Origin: a bacterium
GTDB taxonomy: Bacteria > Patescibacteriota > UBA1384 > JAMDBS01 > DAOVQR01
Reading direction: 5' to 3'
Assembly: GCA_030628575.1 (NCBI GenBank)
Contig: DAOVQR010000014.1
Span: 1 to 10,447, forward strand
Length of the DNA: 10,447 nucleotides
The stretch's first letter is position 1. Every line of letters starts with the position of its first letter. A model generated the notes under the pieces. That model ran no database searches, was not told where the DNA came from, and saw nothing but the letters and a program-made list of their open reading frames with translations. Positions 1 to 6,231 of this stretch are shown here, piece after piece. The position numbers were made by a program, and so were the translations under genes.

Positions 1-942
1 ATATAAATCAGATTCTATCATCATCATTGCCGGTTGACATTCAGGATCACCAAAACGGACATTAAATTCAATAACTTTTGCTCCATCTTTTGTCATCATC
101 ATTCCAGCATATAATAATCCTTTAAATATATTATTATCTTCTTTCATTTTTTTTACGATTGGCGTTAACATTCTATTTGTAATATATTCAATCGTTTTTT
201 TATTGGCAATTGGTGCTGGTCCATAAGCGCCCATACCGCCAGTATTTGGACCTTTGTCTTTATCTAATAATGGTTTATGATCCTGAAGGGAAATTTTTAT
301 TGGATAAACTTTATTGCCGTCAGATATGGCAAAAATAGAAAATTCTTCGCCAAATAATCTTTCAGAAATTAAAACATCAGTTCCATATTTTTTAAAATGT
401 TCTTTGATTTGTTTTAGTGCTTGTTTTTTATTATCACAAACACTAACACCTTTTCCGCCTGTAAGTCCTCTAGCTTTAATGACAATACCATCTTTGTTAA
501 CCATTTTTTCTATTGCTTTAATTGCTTGTTTTTTAATTCTACATTTTACTGATTCAGCTTGGGGAATATTAAAAAACTTCATAGTGTCGTATGAATAAAA
601 TTTATCTGATTCAAGTTTTGTTGCTTTTTTAGTCGGACCAAAAATATTCTTATAACCATTTTTATGGAAATAATCAACAATACCGTCAACAAGTGGCGCT
701 TCAGGACCAACTATAACAAGATCAATTTTATTGTTTTTAATCCAATTGAATAATTTTTTAAAATTTTCTTTTTTAGTTCCGTCAATTTCAATATTTTCGG
801 ATTTTTGCTCTAAAGCAGTACCGGCATTGCCAGGGGAATAAAAAATTTCCTCAACCTTGTTGCTTTGAGCCAATTTCCAACCTAAAGCATGTTCCCTTCC
901 CCCCTTGCCAATTATCAGAACCTTAGCTTTTTTGGCATTCAT
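1..942 (-). other. purD: PurD (GAR synthetase) portion of the fusion, with possible internal start
   Basis: This part catalyses phosphoribosylamine + glycine + ATP to glycinamide ribonucleotide, step two of purine synthesis. Numbered from ATG 942, it has the N-domain motif IIGKGGREHAL at about 8-18, GNAGT, VGPEAPLVDG, GPTKKATKLESDKFYS, the ATP-grasp glycine loop KARGLTGGKGV, SERLFGEEFS, QDHKPLLDKDKGPNTGGMGAY, and the metal/phosphate site IEFNVRFGDPECQ. About 314 of the usual 420 or so residues are present; the C-domain lies beyond base 1. ATG 942 has AGGA six bases upstream, a good Shine-Dalgarno sequence. Internal initiation could therefore yield stand-alone PurD besides the fusion, and this may be the relic of two formerly separate, coupled genes. 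Confidence 0.93.
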
Positions 943-1515
943 TTTCCTTCCTGTCATAGTTTTGATAATCTTTGCTACTTTTTCTATTGCTTTTTGTGGT
1001 TTTCCTTCATAATTTATTATTTTGTAATTATGATATTTGTCATACTTCTTCTCTTTTTTCATCGTATCTAGGCGCCAAGAAAGATCTTTTGTTGAAGTTT
1101 CTGGTCGATTCTTTTCGATTCTTTTCATCAACTGTTCAGGATTTTCATATCTAATGGATATTGATATTGTTTTATCAGGAAACAAATTTTTATAATTTTT
1201 TACACCGATGGCGTCAGTTTCCAGGATAATATTTTTATTTTGCTGTAAAACTTTTTCAATATCTTTTTTACTTCTTCCATAATAATTTCCACAAAATTCA
1301 GTATATTCAATCATTTCATTATTATCAATCATTTTTTTAAATTGCTTGTGCGATATAAATTTTCTATTTCCTACTTCATCAGATTTTCTTTTTGATCTAC
1401 TGGTGTAACTTTTTACCACTACCAAATCAGGATACTTTTTTAGTATGCCTTTGATAATAGTATCTTTGCCTACTCCCGAGGGTCCAGAAATTATAAAAAT
1501 TTTTGCTTTAATCAT
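1..1515 (-). CDS. Guanylate kinase-PurD fusion protein (3' end beyond window)
   Basis: One reading frame runs from ATG 1515 to base 1 with no stop, giving 505 codons in the window. Residues 1-191 are guanylate kinase (GMP + ATP to GDP + ADP). They show the P-loop GPSGVGKDT at 11-19, a GMP-binding-like SYTSRSKRK stretch, NYYGRS, and LETDAIG in place of the usual IDxQG. From residue 192 the protein is phosphoribosylamine-glycine ligase (PurD). I checked every codon across the junction and found no tta, cta or tca in frame. GMK normally ends at about this length, so there is almost no linker. The start is supported by AGGAA five bases upstream, and the ATG overlaps the TGA of the methyltransferase remnant (ATGA). 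The two enzymes catalyse distant steps of purine metabolism. An internal start at 942 could also give free PurD. What I see is a fused frame; that it makes a fused protein is inference. Confidence 0.88.
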   Translation of the reverse strand, partial: MIKAKIFIISGPSGVGKDTIIKGILKKYPDLVVVKSYTSRSKRKSDEVGNRKFISHKQFKKMIDNNEMIEYTEFCGNYYGRSKKDIEKVLQQNKNIILETDAIGVKNYKNLFPDKTISISIRYENPEQLMKRIEKNRPETSTKDLSWRLDTMKKEKKYDKYHNYKIINYEGKPQKAIEKVAKIIKTMTGRKMNAKKAKVLIIGKGGREHALGWKLAQSNKVEEIFYSPGNAGTALEQKSENIEIDGTKKENFKKLFNWIKNNKIDLVIVGPEAPLVDGIVDYFHKNGYKNIFGPTKKATKLESDKFYSYDTMKFFNIPQAESVKCRIKKQAIKAIEKMVNKDGIVIKARGLTGGKGVSVCDNKKQALKQIKEHFKKYGTDVLISERLFGEEFSIFAISDGNKVYPIKISLQDHKPLLDKDKGPNTGGMGAYGPAPIANKKTIEYITNRMLTPIVKKMKEDNNIFKGLLYAGMMMTKDGAKVIEFNVRFGDPECQPAMMMIESDLY

Positions 1516-1658
1516 TTATTTCCTATCAAATATATATTTAATCCATTTTCTTTATCACTCTTCCCTGTTTTATCAGCATAAAAAGTTTTGATATCTTTAA
1601 AACCGGTTTGTTTCGCCAATTTTTTTAATTCTTCGGCTGTGAAACAATGAATAAATCT
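1512..1658 (-). pseudogene. 3'-terminal remnant of the SAM methyltransferase gene
   Basis: The minus strand encodes the last 48 residues of the methyltransferase at 3615-4559 (RFIHCFTAEELKKLAKQTGF onward) and ends LIGNK-TGA. It differs from the intact gene by one substitution (TGK for TGE) and by its final residues. An in-frame TAA lies just upstream and there is no start codon, so it is not a gene. Its tail provides AGGAA and the ATGA overlap for the GMK-PurD start. This suggests the methyltransferase once lay directly upstream of GMK-PurD, before the kinase and phosphatase genes came between them. Confidence 0.85.
1521..1658 (-). repeat. Direct repeat, copy A (138 bases)
   Basis: Matches 3630-3767 at an offset of 2109 bases with two differences (1527 C for T, 1562 T for C) and no gaps. 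Identity stops abruptly at 1659/3768 on the right and near 1520/3629 on the left. Both copies face the same way and bracket the phosphatase and kinase genes. Confidence 0.95.
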
Positions 1659-1681
1659 TTTTTGATTATTGATTTACTATT

Positions 1682-2773
1682 TCATCTATGAATTTTTTGA
1701 ATAAGATTATAAAGAGGAGTTTTATCATCAAGAATAATTTGTGTTGCATGTTGACGAACAGTTCTTTTAGCATTTTCCTTTTTAAACCAAACAGTCCATG
1801 AGCTAGAGATTCCATCAATTCTACCAAGCATCAATCCTCCAATATAATGTTTAATTCTGTTTTCTAAATCCTTTCTGTTTTCCGGGATATTAATTTTATT
1901 TAAATAGACATTTATCATTTCCAAAACAGATTTAATAACTAAAGGGCGAATATTTTTATGATAATCTGCTCTCAAAAGATACGATCCTAATAAAATTCCT
2001 ATATCAAAAGCGGGATCACCAAGATGAGCTTCTTCTAAATCAAAAGTACCAATTTTTGCACCATTAACCAAAATATTTCTAGGATGATATTCACCATGAA
2101 CTAATACTTTGTTAATTTTCATGCTTTCCTGAACAAATTTTGTCTGAAGTATTTTGACTCGGTTTCGGATTTTAGGATCTAAATTTTTATAAACTTCTAA
2201 ACATTGATATTTAAGTTTTATAAATTTTACTTTTTTATCTTCTTTCACAGAACGTAAAGGATTGGTTTTCCCGTAAGTATTACTAACTAATTTAGCTGCA
2301 AATTTAGCAAGATTTTTTGAAGCTTCTAAGTTTATTTTTTTATCGATAATGTTTTCTAATAATTTACCATCAGGACAAACCTCAGAGAGAATTAAAACCC
2401 TGTTAGAAGTATCATGATAATAAATATGTGGAGTAATGTCGTGGTTGACTTTTTTTTCAAGGATTTTCAAAGCTCTTGATTCCGGAATTTGACGATTGTT
2501 ATTAAAGATCCATTTTCTGACTTCATTTAAAGCTTTTTTTTCAAAATCATCTTGATTATCTTGATCAGGAAAAAACTTTTCATACTGCACAGATTTTATC
2601 ACTCGTTTTAAGTAAAAGGGAGTTTTATCTACTACTAAACGGAAAACTCGTGAGACTAAACCACCTTTCATCTTTTTAAATTCCTGTAATTGACCCTGAG
2701 TAATAAAATCAAGATGAGAAAAAATATTTTTTTCTAAATAAGATAGAATATTTTGTTTATTTAATGGTTTCAT
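1682..2773 (-). CDS. APH/choline-kinase-family small-molecule kinase
   Basis: A 363-residue protein of the aminoglycoside-phosphotransferase fold. An N-lobe nucleotide loop (GGLVSRVFRL, about 37-46) is followed by the ATP-binding lysine region FYLKRV (K56) and a possible helix-C glutamate E84. The catalytic Brenner motif is HGEYHPRN (226-233), with E replacing the usual D of HGD. The metal site is FDLEEAHLGDPAFD (244-257). The family transfers the ATP gamma-phosphate to hydroxyls of small molecules (aminoglycosides, choline, methylthioribose, sugars); the substrate here is unknown. The C-terminal GGLMLGRIDGISS region vaguely recalls methylthioribose kinase. AAGGA lies four bases before the ATG, and the gene starts nine bases after the phosphatase gene, so the two are probably co-translated. 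The kinase-phosphatase pair is bracketed by the 138-base direct repeats. Confidence 0.85.
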   Translation of the reverse strand: MKPLNKQNILSYLEKNIFSHLDFITQGQLQEFKKMKGGLVSRVFRLVVDKTPFYLKRVIKSVQYEKFFPDQDNQDDFEKKALNEVRKWIFNNNRQIPESRALKILEKKVNHDITPHIYYHDTSNRVLILSEVCPDGKLLENIIDKKINLEASKNLAKFAAKLVSNTYGKTNPLRSVKEDKKVKFIKLKYQCLEVYKNLDPKIRNRVKILQTKFVQESMKINKVLVHGEYHPRNILVNGAKIGTFDLEEAHLGDPAFDIGILLGSYLLRADYHKNIRPLVIKSVLEMINVYLNKINIPENRKDLENRIKHYIGGLMLGRIDGISSSWTVWFKKENAKRTVRQHATQIILDDKTPLYNLIQKIHR

Positions 2774-2782
2774 TTATCCTTT

Positions 2783-3622
2783 TTAATAAGTACCTTTTTC
2801 TATTTTTGAATTTTTTTCCAAATGGGGAGTTTCGGCTATAGAAGTAATGTTCCATTGATTCTTTTTTCGGCTTATTTCGCTAATAGAAGTGTAAGCAATT
2901 TTGCCTACTAGATCAATAATTTTAGGTAAATCTTTTTGAGTTATAGTCAAATCCTTTTTTCCTTTATTTTTTTCTTCAATAAACCAAAGGGTTAAGCCAA
3001 GTATAAGACGATGAGTAAAAACAATATTAAAGGGATATTTAGAACTGTTAAGAAATTGTAAACCTTGTTTTACCTTTGAGAGTTGACTATTGAGTAAATC
3101 AATGATTTTATCTGGATCTTTTTGTAACCATAATTTAATAGGGTGGATATTTTTTTGTTTTGCTTCTTTGAGTAGATCAAGAGCTTCTTGTTTTTTACCA
3201 ATCCAAGGTATTTCAGAAAAACATTCTAATTCTATAGGAATATTATTAGCTGGAATTGGCACTTTTTGGTTTTCTAAGTGAGCTAGGTTTAAATTTTTGG
3301 AAATAATATTAGCTTCGCTTTTAGAGCGACGAATAGGACTTGTGTAGATCATAAATTTTTTGTTTAAATTTTCTTCTTTTAAGATTTCCGGTAATTTTTT
3401 TTGAAGATATTCACTTAATAACCTGGTCATCTTTAAACCTTTAATATCCGCAAGTGTATATGTTTCAATATCTTTACCTTCTAATTCTGCTTTTTTTAAA
3501 TGCATATCCAGCCATTTTACAGATGGATGTCTTATGAATAAAATGGTTTTTTCAGGTTTTGATTCTTTTTCTGGGGTATATTCTTTTTCAATGTCAGGTC
3601 TAAATTTTTTGATTTCACCCAT
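2783..3622 (-). CDS. Histidine phosphatase superfamily protein
   Basis: A 279-residue protein matching the phosphoglycerate-mutase/histidine-phosphatase fold. Its catalytic features are FIRHP (R31, H32; usually RHG, here RHP), TSPIRRS (95-100, equivalent to SPLxRAxxTA), SEIPW (E137, the probable acid) and FTHR (H204, second histidine). An N-terminal charged extension of about 25 residues precedes the core. There is no signal peptide, so it is probably cytoplasmic. The start at 3622 is backed by AGGAG seven bases upstream, inside the end of the methyltransferase gene, and the two genes overlap by eight bases (ATGGGTGA). A phosphatase beside a small-molecule kinase suggests handling of a phosphorylated intermediate; the substrate is unknown. 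The RHP variant is unusual but keeps the two essential residues. Confidence 0.82.
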   Translation of the reverse strand: MGEIKKFRPDIEKEYTPEKESKPEKTILFIRHPSVKWLDMHLKKAELEGKDIETYTLADIKGLKMTRLLSEYLQKKLPEILKEENLNKKFMIYTSPIRRSKSEANIISKNLNLAHLENQKVPIPANNIPIELECFSEIPWIGKKQEALDLLKEAKQKNIHPIKLWLQKDPDKIIDLLNSQLSKVKQGLQFLNSSKYPFNIVFTHRLILGLTLWFIEEKNKGKKDLTITQKDLPKIIDLVGKIAYTSISEISRKKNQWNITSIAETPHLEKNSKIEKGTY

Positions 3623-4559
3623 TTTTTTCTCCTATTAAATATATATTTAATCCATTTTCTTTATCACTCTCCCCTGTTTTATCAGCATAAAAAGTTTTGA
3701 TATCTTTAAAACCGGTTTGTTTCGCCAATTTTTTTAATTCTTCGGCTGTGAAACAATGAATAAATCTGAATTTGCCTGATTGTTTCCATGGTACTATTGT
3801 ATCACATTTTTCTAAATCGCTGATTAACGCAGATAGTGACGCAGATTGACGTGGATATTTTCTTAGTTTCGGATTTCGGTTTGCCCCGTACCGTGCTTGC
3901 TTTGGTGCGGGGATTTCGTGCTTCGGATTTGCAGGTATAAAATATTTTTTATACCTAGGTTGCCAGCGGTTCCAGACCGAGATTAGGATTTTACCCTTAG
4001 GTTTTAGAGCTTGGTAAATATTTCTTAGGAATTTTAATTGTAATTCTTTACTTGGAATATGATGTAGAACTGCAATGCTAATAATGTAATCAAAACGATT
4101 TTTGAAATTGACCGTTAAACTATCCCCTACTTTAAATTCCGCTGTCATCTTGAGCGAAGTCGAAGGATCTCGAGATTCTTCACGGAGCCTGTCCTGAGAT
4201 TCTTCACTGTGTTCAGAATGACAATCGAAGGATTCAGAATGACTAATTGGATATTTTTTCTTATTTAACTCGATGAATTTTTTACTAATGTCTATTCCAA
4301 CATACTTGATTTTTAATTGTTTTATCTGTTTTGATCCGCTATTGAATCTGGTTGATAATCCGTGTTTTGCGATACAATCGCAGAGACGTCCATTGCCACA
4401 ACCTAAATCCAAAATAGATGACTTTGGTTTAATTTTGTCAATAAAGTCCAAAATAGGTTTTTCCCAAATAGCGGATCGGGTTTTATCCCAATCCAAAGCT
4501 TGTGATTCATACAGATCATAATTAAGTTTTAAAAGTTTTTTTACAGTTTGCGGTTTCAT
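3615..4559 (-). CDS. Class I SAM-dependent methyltransferase, Trm9/ALKBH8-like, with two repeat-derived insertions
   Basis: A 314-residue Rossmann methyltransferase. The SAM site is ILDLGCGNGRL (49-59), motif II is YVGIDIS (86-92), and the later motifs are ISIAVLHHIP (160-169) and LKPKGKILISVW. The stretches ISIAVLHHI, IVPW and FRFIHCFTAEEL resemble the Trm9/ALKBH8 tRNA wobble-uridine methyltransferase family. That tRNA is the substrate is inference only. Two segments look foreign: residues 106-139 (HSEHSEES...STSLKMT) and 209-247 (NPKHEIPAPK...SALIS). Both are read through in frame, so the protein is longer than the 230-250 residues I would expect. The first gene of the operon, it starts just after the intrinsic terminator and has no clear Shine-Dalgarno sequence. 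The end overlaps the phosphatase start. Its last 46 codons recur at 1521-1658. Confidence 0.82.
   Translation of the reverse strand: MKPQTVKKLLKLNYDLYESQALDWDKTRSAIWEKPILDFIDKIKPKSSILDLGCGNGRLCDCIAKHGLSTRFNSGSKQIKQLKIKYVGIDISKKFIELNKKKYPISHSESFDCHSEHSEESQDRLREESRDPSTSLKMTAEFKVGDSLTVNFKNRFDYIISIAVLHHIPSKELQLKFLRNIYQALKPKGKILISVWNRWQPRYKKYFIPANPKHEIPAPKQARYGANRNPKLRKYPRQSASLSALISDLEKCDTIVPWKQSGKFRFIHCFTAEELKKLAKQTGFKDIKTFYADKTGESDKENGLNIYLIGEKNG
3630..3767 (-). repeat. Direct repeat, copy B (138 bases, inside the methyltransferase 3' end)
   Basis: Partner of 1521-1658, 136/138 identical. This copy is the functional 3' end of the methyltransferase and carries the AGGAG ribosome site of the phosphatase gene. 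Confidence 0.95.
3819..3935 (-). repeat. Repeat-derived in-frame insertion 2 in the methyltransferase
   Basis: Encodes residues 209-247 (NPKHEIPAPKQARYG..., RQSASLSALIS), which interrupt the methyltransferase between KKYFIP and DLEKCDTIVPW. Base composition is much richer in GC than the surroundings. Stretches reading CCGAAGCACGAAATCC and ATCTGCGTTAATCAGCG are of a kind I recognise as dispersed repetitive DNA in environmental bacterial genomes. Family membership is from memory, not from a search, and the edges are approximate. Confidence 0.6.
4143..4244 (-). repeat. Palindromic dispersed repeat inserted in frame in the methyltransferase (insertion 1)
   Basis: Encodes residues 106-139. The minus strand contains TGTCATTCTGAACACAGTGA, then AGAATCT, then CTTCGACTTCGCTCAAGATG ACA. 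The two ends are imperfect inverted repeats of each other (TGTCATTCTGA and TCAAGATGACA). Peptides such as HSEHSEES and DPSTSLKMT are the known signature of this widespread palindromic repeat when it is translated. It adds about 34 residues between the motif II strand and AEFKVGDSL without breaking the frame, much like Rickettsia palindromic elements. Confidence 0.75.
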
Positions 4560-4587
4560 AATGTTATCATATCATTTTTAAGAAAAT

Positions 4588-4615
4588 AAAAAAATCTTGA
4601 TAATAAATCAAGATT
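4588..4615 (-). terminator. Intrinsic terminator after the DNA methyltransferase gene
   Basis: On the minus strand AATCTTGA, loop TTTATTA, TCAAGATT form a perfect 8-base-pair stem followed by a T tract (seven T's, the first two inside the stem). It lies about 90 bases after the DNA methyltransferase stop and about 30 bases before the SAM methyltransferase start, so it separates two transcription units. Confidence 0.78.
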
Positions 4616-4633
4616 ATATTTTAACTTGTTATT

Positions 4634-4655
4634 CCCTGTGGTCTCTGCCACAGGG
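4634..4655. repeat. GC-rich perfect hairpin
   Basis: CCCTGTGG, six-base loop TCTCTG, CCACAGGG. The stem is perfect over 8 base pairs in an otherwise AT-rich spacer. It sits between the DNA methyltransferase stop and the terminator and has no T tract of its own. It could protect the transcript 3' end or be a REP-like repeat. Confidence 0.6.
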
Positions 4656-4705
4656 TAATTCATTTTCATTAGATTAAACCGTGTCTTTAGAGAAAATTTG
4701 ATTTT

Positions 4706-5533
4706 TTAGTTTGGCGAAGGACAGAGGTGCTGAGGGTGAATGCCCCGAGCCGAATTACTCTGTTTTTGTTGTTGAAACAGGGTTGGACGGCTATTATATT
4801 TTTTAATCCTATCCATTATTATTTTATGATAATCTTTATTTATTTCAAATCCTACATATTGTTTGTCATTTGCCAAGCAAGCAATAGCAGTTGTCCCCGT
4901 TCCCATAAACGGATCAAAGACAATGCCTTTTTTTGGACAACTTGCCCTTACCATTCGTTCAATTATTTCCAATGGTTTTTGTGTTGGATGATTTTCTCTT
5001 TCTGGGTTCTGTGCATGAATTCTAGATACACTCCATAAATCTTTTGGATTATATCCAATTTCAAGCCATTTCGCACCAATAAAAATAGAACGAGTCCTTG
5101 CCTTTTTAGTTTTTTCATCATAAGGTATTCTAATACTATCTAAATCAAAATAATAATCATTATTTTTAACAAAAAAGCCTATGTTATCATGAACGGAAGA
5201 AAATTTTCTTGTAGATCCGCCCATGCTAGGTACTCGTCTATCCCAGATAATCTCATTAACCATTCGTAATTTCTTTTTTAAATAAACAAAAATTTCTGGT
5301 GAATATTGCCAACTCAAAAAAATATAAAAACTGCCGGTTTTTTTTAGTTTAGGTAAAACCGCATCAATCCATTGATATGTCCAGTTTAAATAATCTTTTG
5401 ATGATTTTTGATCGGAATCATTGCCATAATCTTTACCTAGACAATAGGGTGGATCGGTCAATATTAAATCAATAGAATCATCTTCTATTTTATTTATTCC
5501 TAATAAAATGTCTTCATTAAAAATTTTATTCAT
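4706..5533 (-). CDS. Solitary DNA methyltransferase (N6-adenine or N4-cytosine, beta class)
   Basis: A 275-residue DNA amino-methyltransferase. Catalytic motif IV, LTDPPY (25-30), is near the N-terminus, and the SAM-binding motif I, FDPFMGTGTT (206-215), is near the C-terminus, with HPTQKPLEIIERMV (182-195) before it. This circular order (IV, target recognition, I) defines the beta class, as in YhdJ and many type II enzymes. DPPY fits N6-adenine slightly better than N4-cytosine but does not decide it. No restriction endonuclease gene is visible nearby, so it may act alone, for example in regulation or phage protection. The last 20 or so residues (SARGIHPQHLCPSPN) are coded by a GC-rich patch unlike the rest and look like a repeat-derived extension. 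A good terminator follows. Confidence 0.9.
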   Translation of the reverse strand: MNKIFNEDILLGINKIEDDSIDLILTDPPYCLGKDYGNDSDQKSSKDYLNWTYQWIDAVLPKLKKTGSFYIFLSWQYSPEIFVYLKKKLRMVNEIIWDRRVPSMGGSTRKFSSVHDNIGFFVKNNDYYFDLDSIRIPYDEKTKKARTRSIFIGAKWLEIGYNPKDLWSVSRIHAQNPERENHPTQKPLEIIERMVRASCPKKGIVFDPFMGTGTTAIACLANDKQYVGFEINKDYHKIIMDRIKKYNSRPTLFQQQKQSNSARGIHPQHLCPSPN

Positions 5534-5565
5534 AGCTATTTTAAAATTATGCTTTTTGATTTTTC

Positions 5566-5627
5566 TTTCAACATTTTCAGAGCGTAGCGGGGGCGTAGTG
5601 GAGTGAAACGGAACGGAGAAGTTGAAA
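5566..5627. repeat. GC-rich spacer element bounded by TTTCAAC/GTTGAAA
   Basis: A 62-base stretch between the HIT gene and the DNA methyltransferase gene begins TTTCAAC and ends with its complement GTTGAAA. Its interior (GAGCGTAGCGGGGGCGTAGTG) is strikingly GC-rich for this region. It looks like an inserted short repeat; nothing suggests coding. Confidence 0.45.
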
Positions 5628-5637
5628 CTTTTCCGTA

Positions 5638-6063
5638 CTAGAAATCAGACATGAATTCCTTCATTTTTTTAACATATTTTTTAACTTCTTGGAAAATATC
5701 ATTACTTAACATATTTTCTTTTGCATAATTCATAATTGGTCTTACGGATTGGATTTTTCTTCCGAATTTTTCCATCCAATCATAGCGAGGAAAAATCCAT
5801 AAATGAAATCCATGTTTAGTATCTTCATTCTGAAAAAAATAGACTTCATTAATTTTTAGAACGTTTCTCATCCCTTTACGAGCTTTGCGAATTAAATTGA
5901 TAAATTCAATTGCTTCTTCACCAGTAAATTGATCTACAGATTTTAATTTTCGTAAAGGAGCAATTATGAAAAATCCAGGAATAGGAACTTCCCAATCTTG
6001 ATGAATATTAAAGTATTTAGCCGTGATGATGTTTTTGTTTGGAAATAGTGTTTTTTCTTTCAT
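5638..6063 (-). CDS. HIT-like (histidine triad) family protein
   Basis: A 141-residue protein with the size and layout of HIT nucleotide hydrolases/transferases. A beta strand GFFIIAPLRKLKSVDQF (about 30-46) is followed by a helix and then YFFQNEDTKHGFHLWIFPR (75-93). In the standard HxHxHxx-PR alignment, H87 takes the place of the nucleophilic histidine, while the flanking histidines are replaced by G85 and W89, with H84 close by. The triad is thus altered, somewhat like GalT-type HPHxQ proteins. Family members split nucleoside phosphates or dinucleotides; the substrate here is open. AGGAA lies about ten bases before the ATG. The gene seems to stand alone between the toxin fossil and the DNA methyltransferase. 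Confidence 0.68.
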   Translation of the reverse strand: MKEKTLFPNKNIITAKYFNIHQDWEVPIPGFFIIAPLRKLKSVDQFTGEEAIEFINLIRKARKGMRNVLKINEVYFFQNEDTKHGFHLWIFPRYDWMEKFGRKIQSVRPIMNYAKENMLSNDIFQEVKKYVKKMKEFMSDF

Positions 6064-6117
6064 AATATAACGTTCCTGTATATCTGAAGTTTATTTGGAT
6101 TTTTTACCCAATTTGGA

Positions 6118-6230
6118 CTAATACTTTCTATAAATATCATGGTGTCCTACATTGTTTTGAAGTCCTTTTGGATAACTATCGGTAATTTATGATACGCTCG
6201 CTTGAAGCGCGGCGAGAGATTGATAAACAT
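6118..6230 (-). pseudogene. Internally deleted RelE/ParE-type toxin gene
   Basis: ATG 6230 begins one base after the antitoxin stop (TAA-T-ATG) and encodes MFINLSPRFKRAYHKLPIVI followed by QKDFKTM-TAG. This is a typical RelE-family N-terminus (SxxFKRAYxKLPxxIQKDF). One base out of frame, starting at 6150, the sequence reads VGHHDIYRKY-TAG (stop at 6120-6118), the typical RelE C-terminus (xGxHDxIYR). About 50 residues of the middle, which hold most of the fold and the catalytic region, are missing. The two parts now sit in different frames, so no toxin can be made. This reading rests on family knowledge of both ends and on the position right behind an antitoxin. Confidence 0.75.
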
Positions 6231-6231
6231 A

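Noticed and set aside
314..598. Plus-strand open frames across the window, such as 314-598, 4727-5038 and 7651-8001
   Set aside because: They are antisense shadows of PurD, the DNA methyltransferase and the dikinase, with low-complexity hydrophobic translations and no recognisable motifs.
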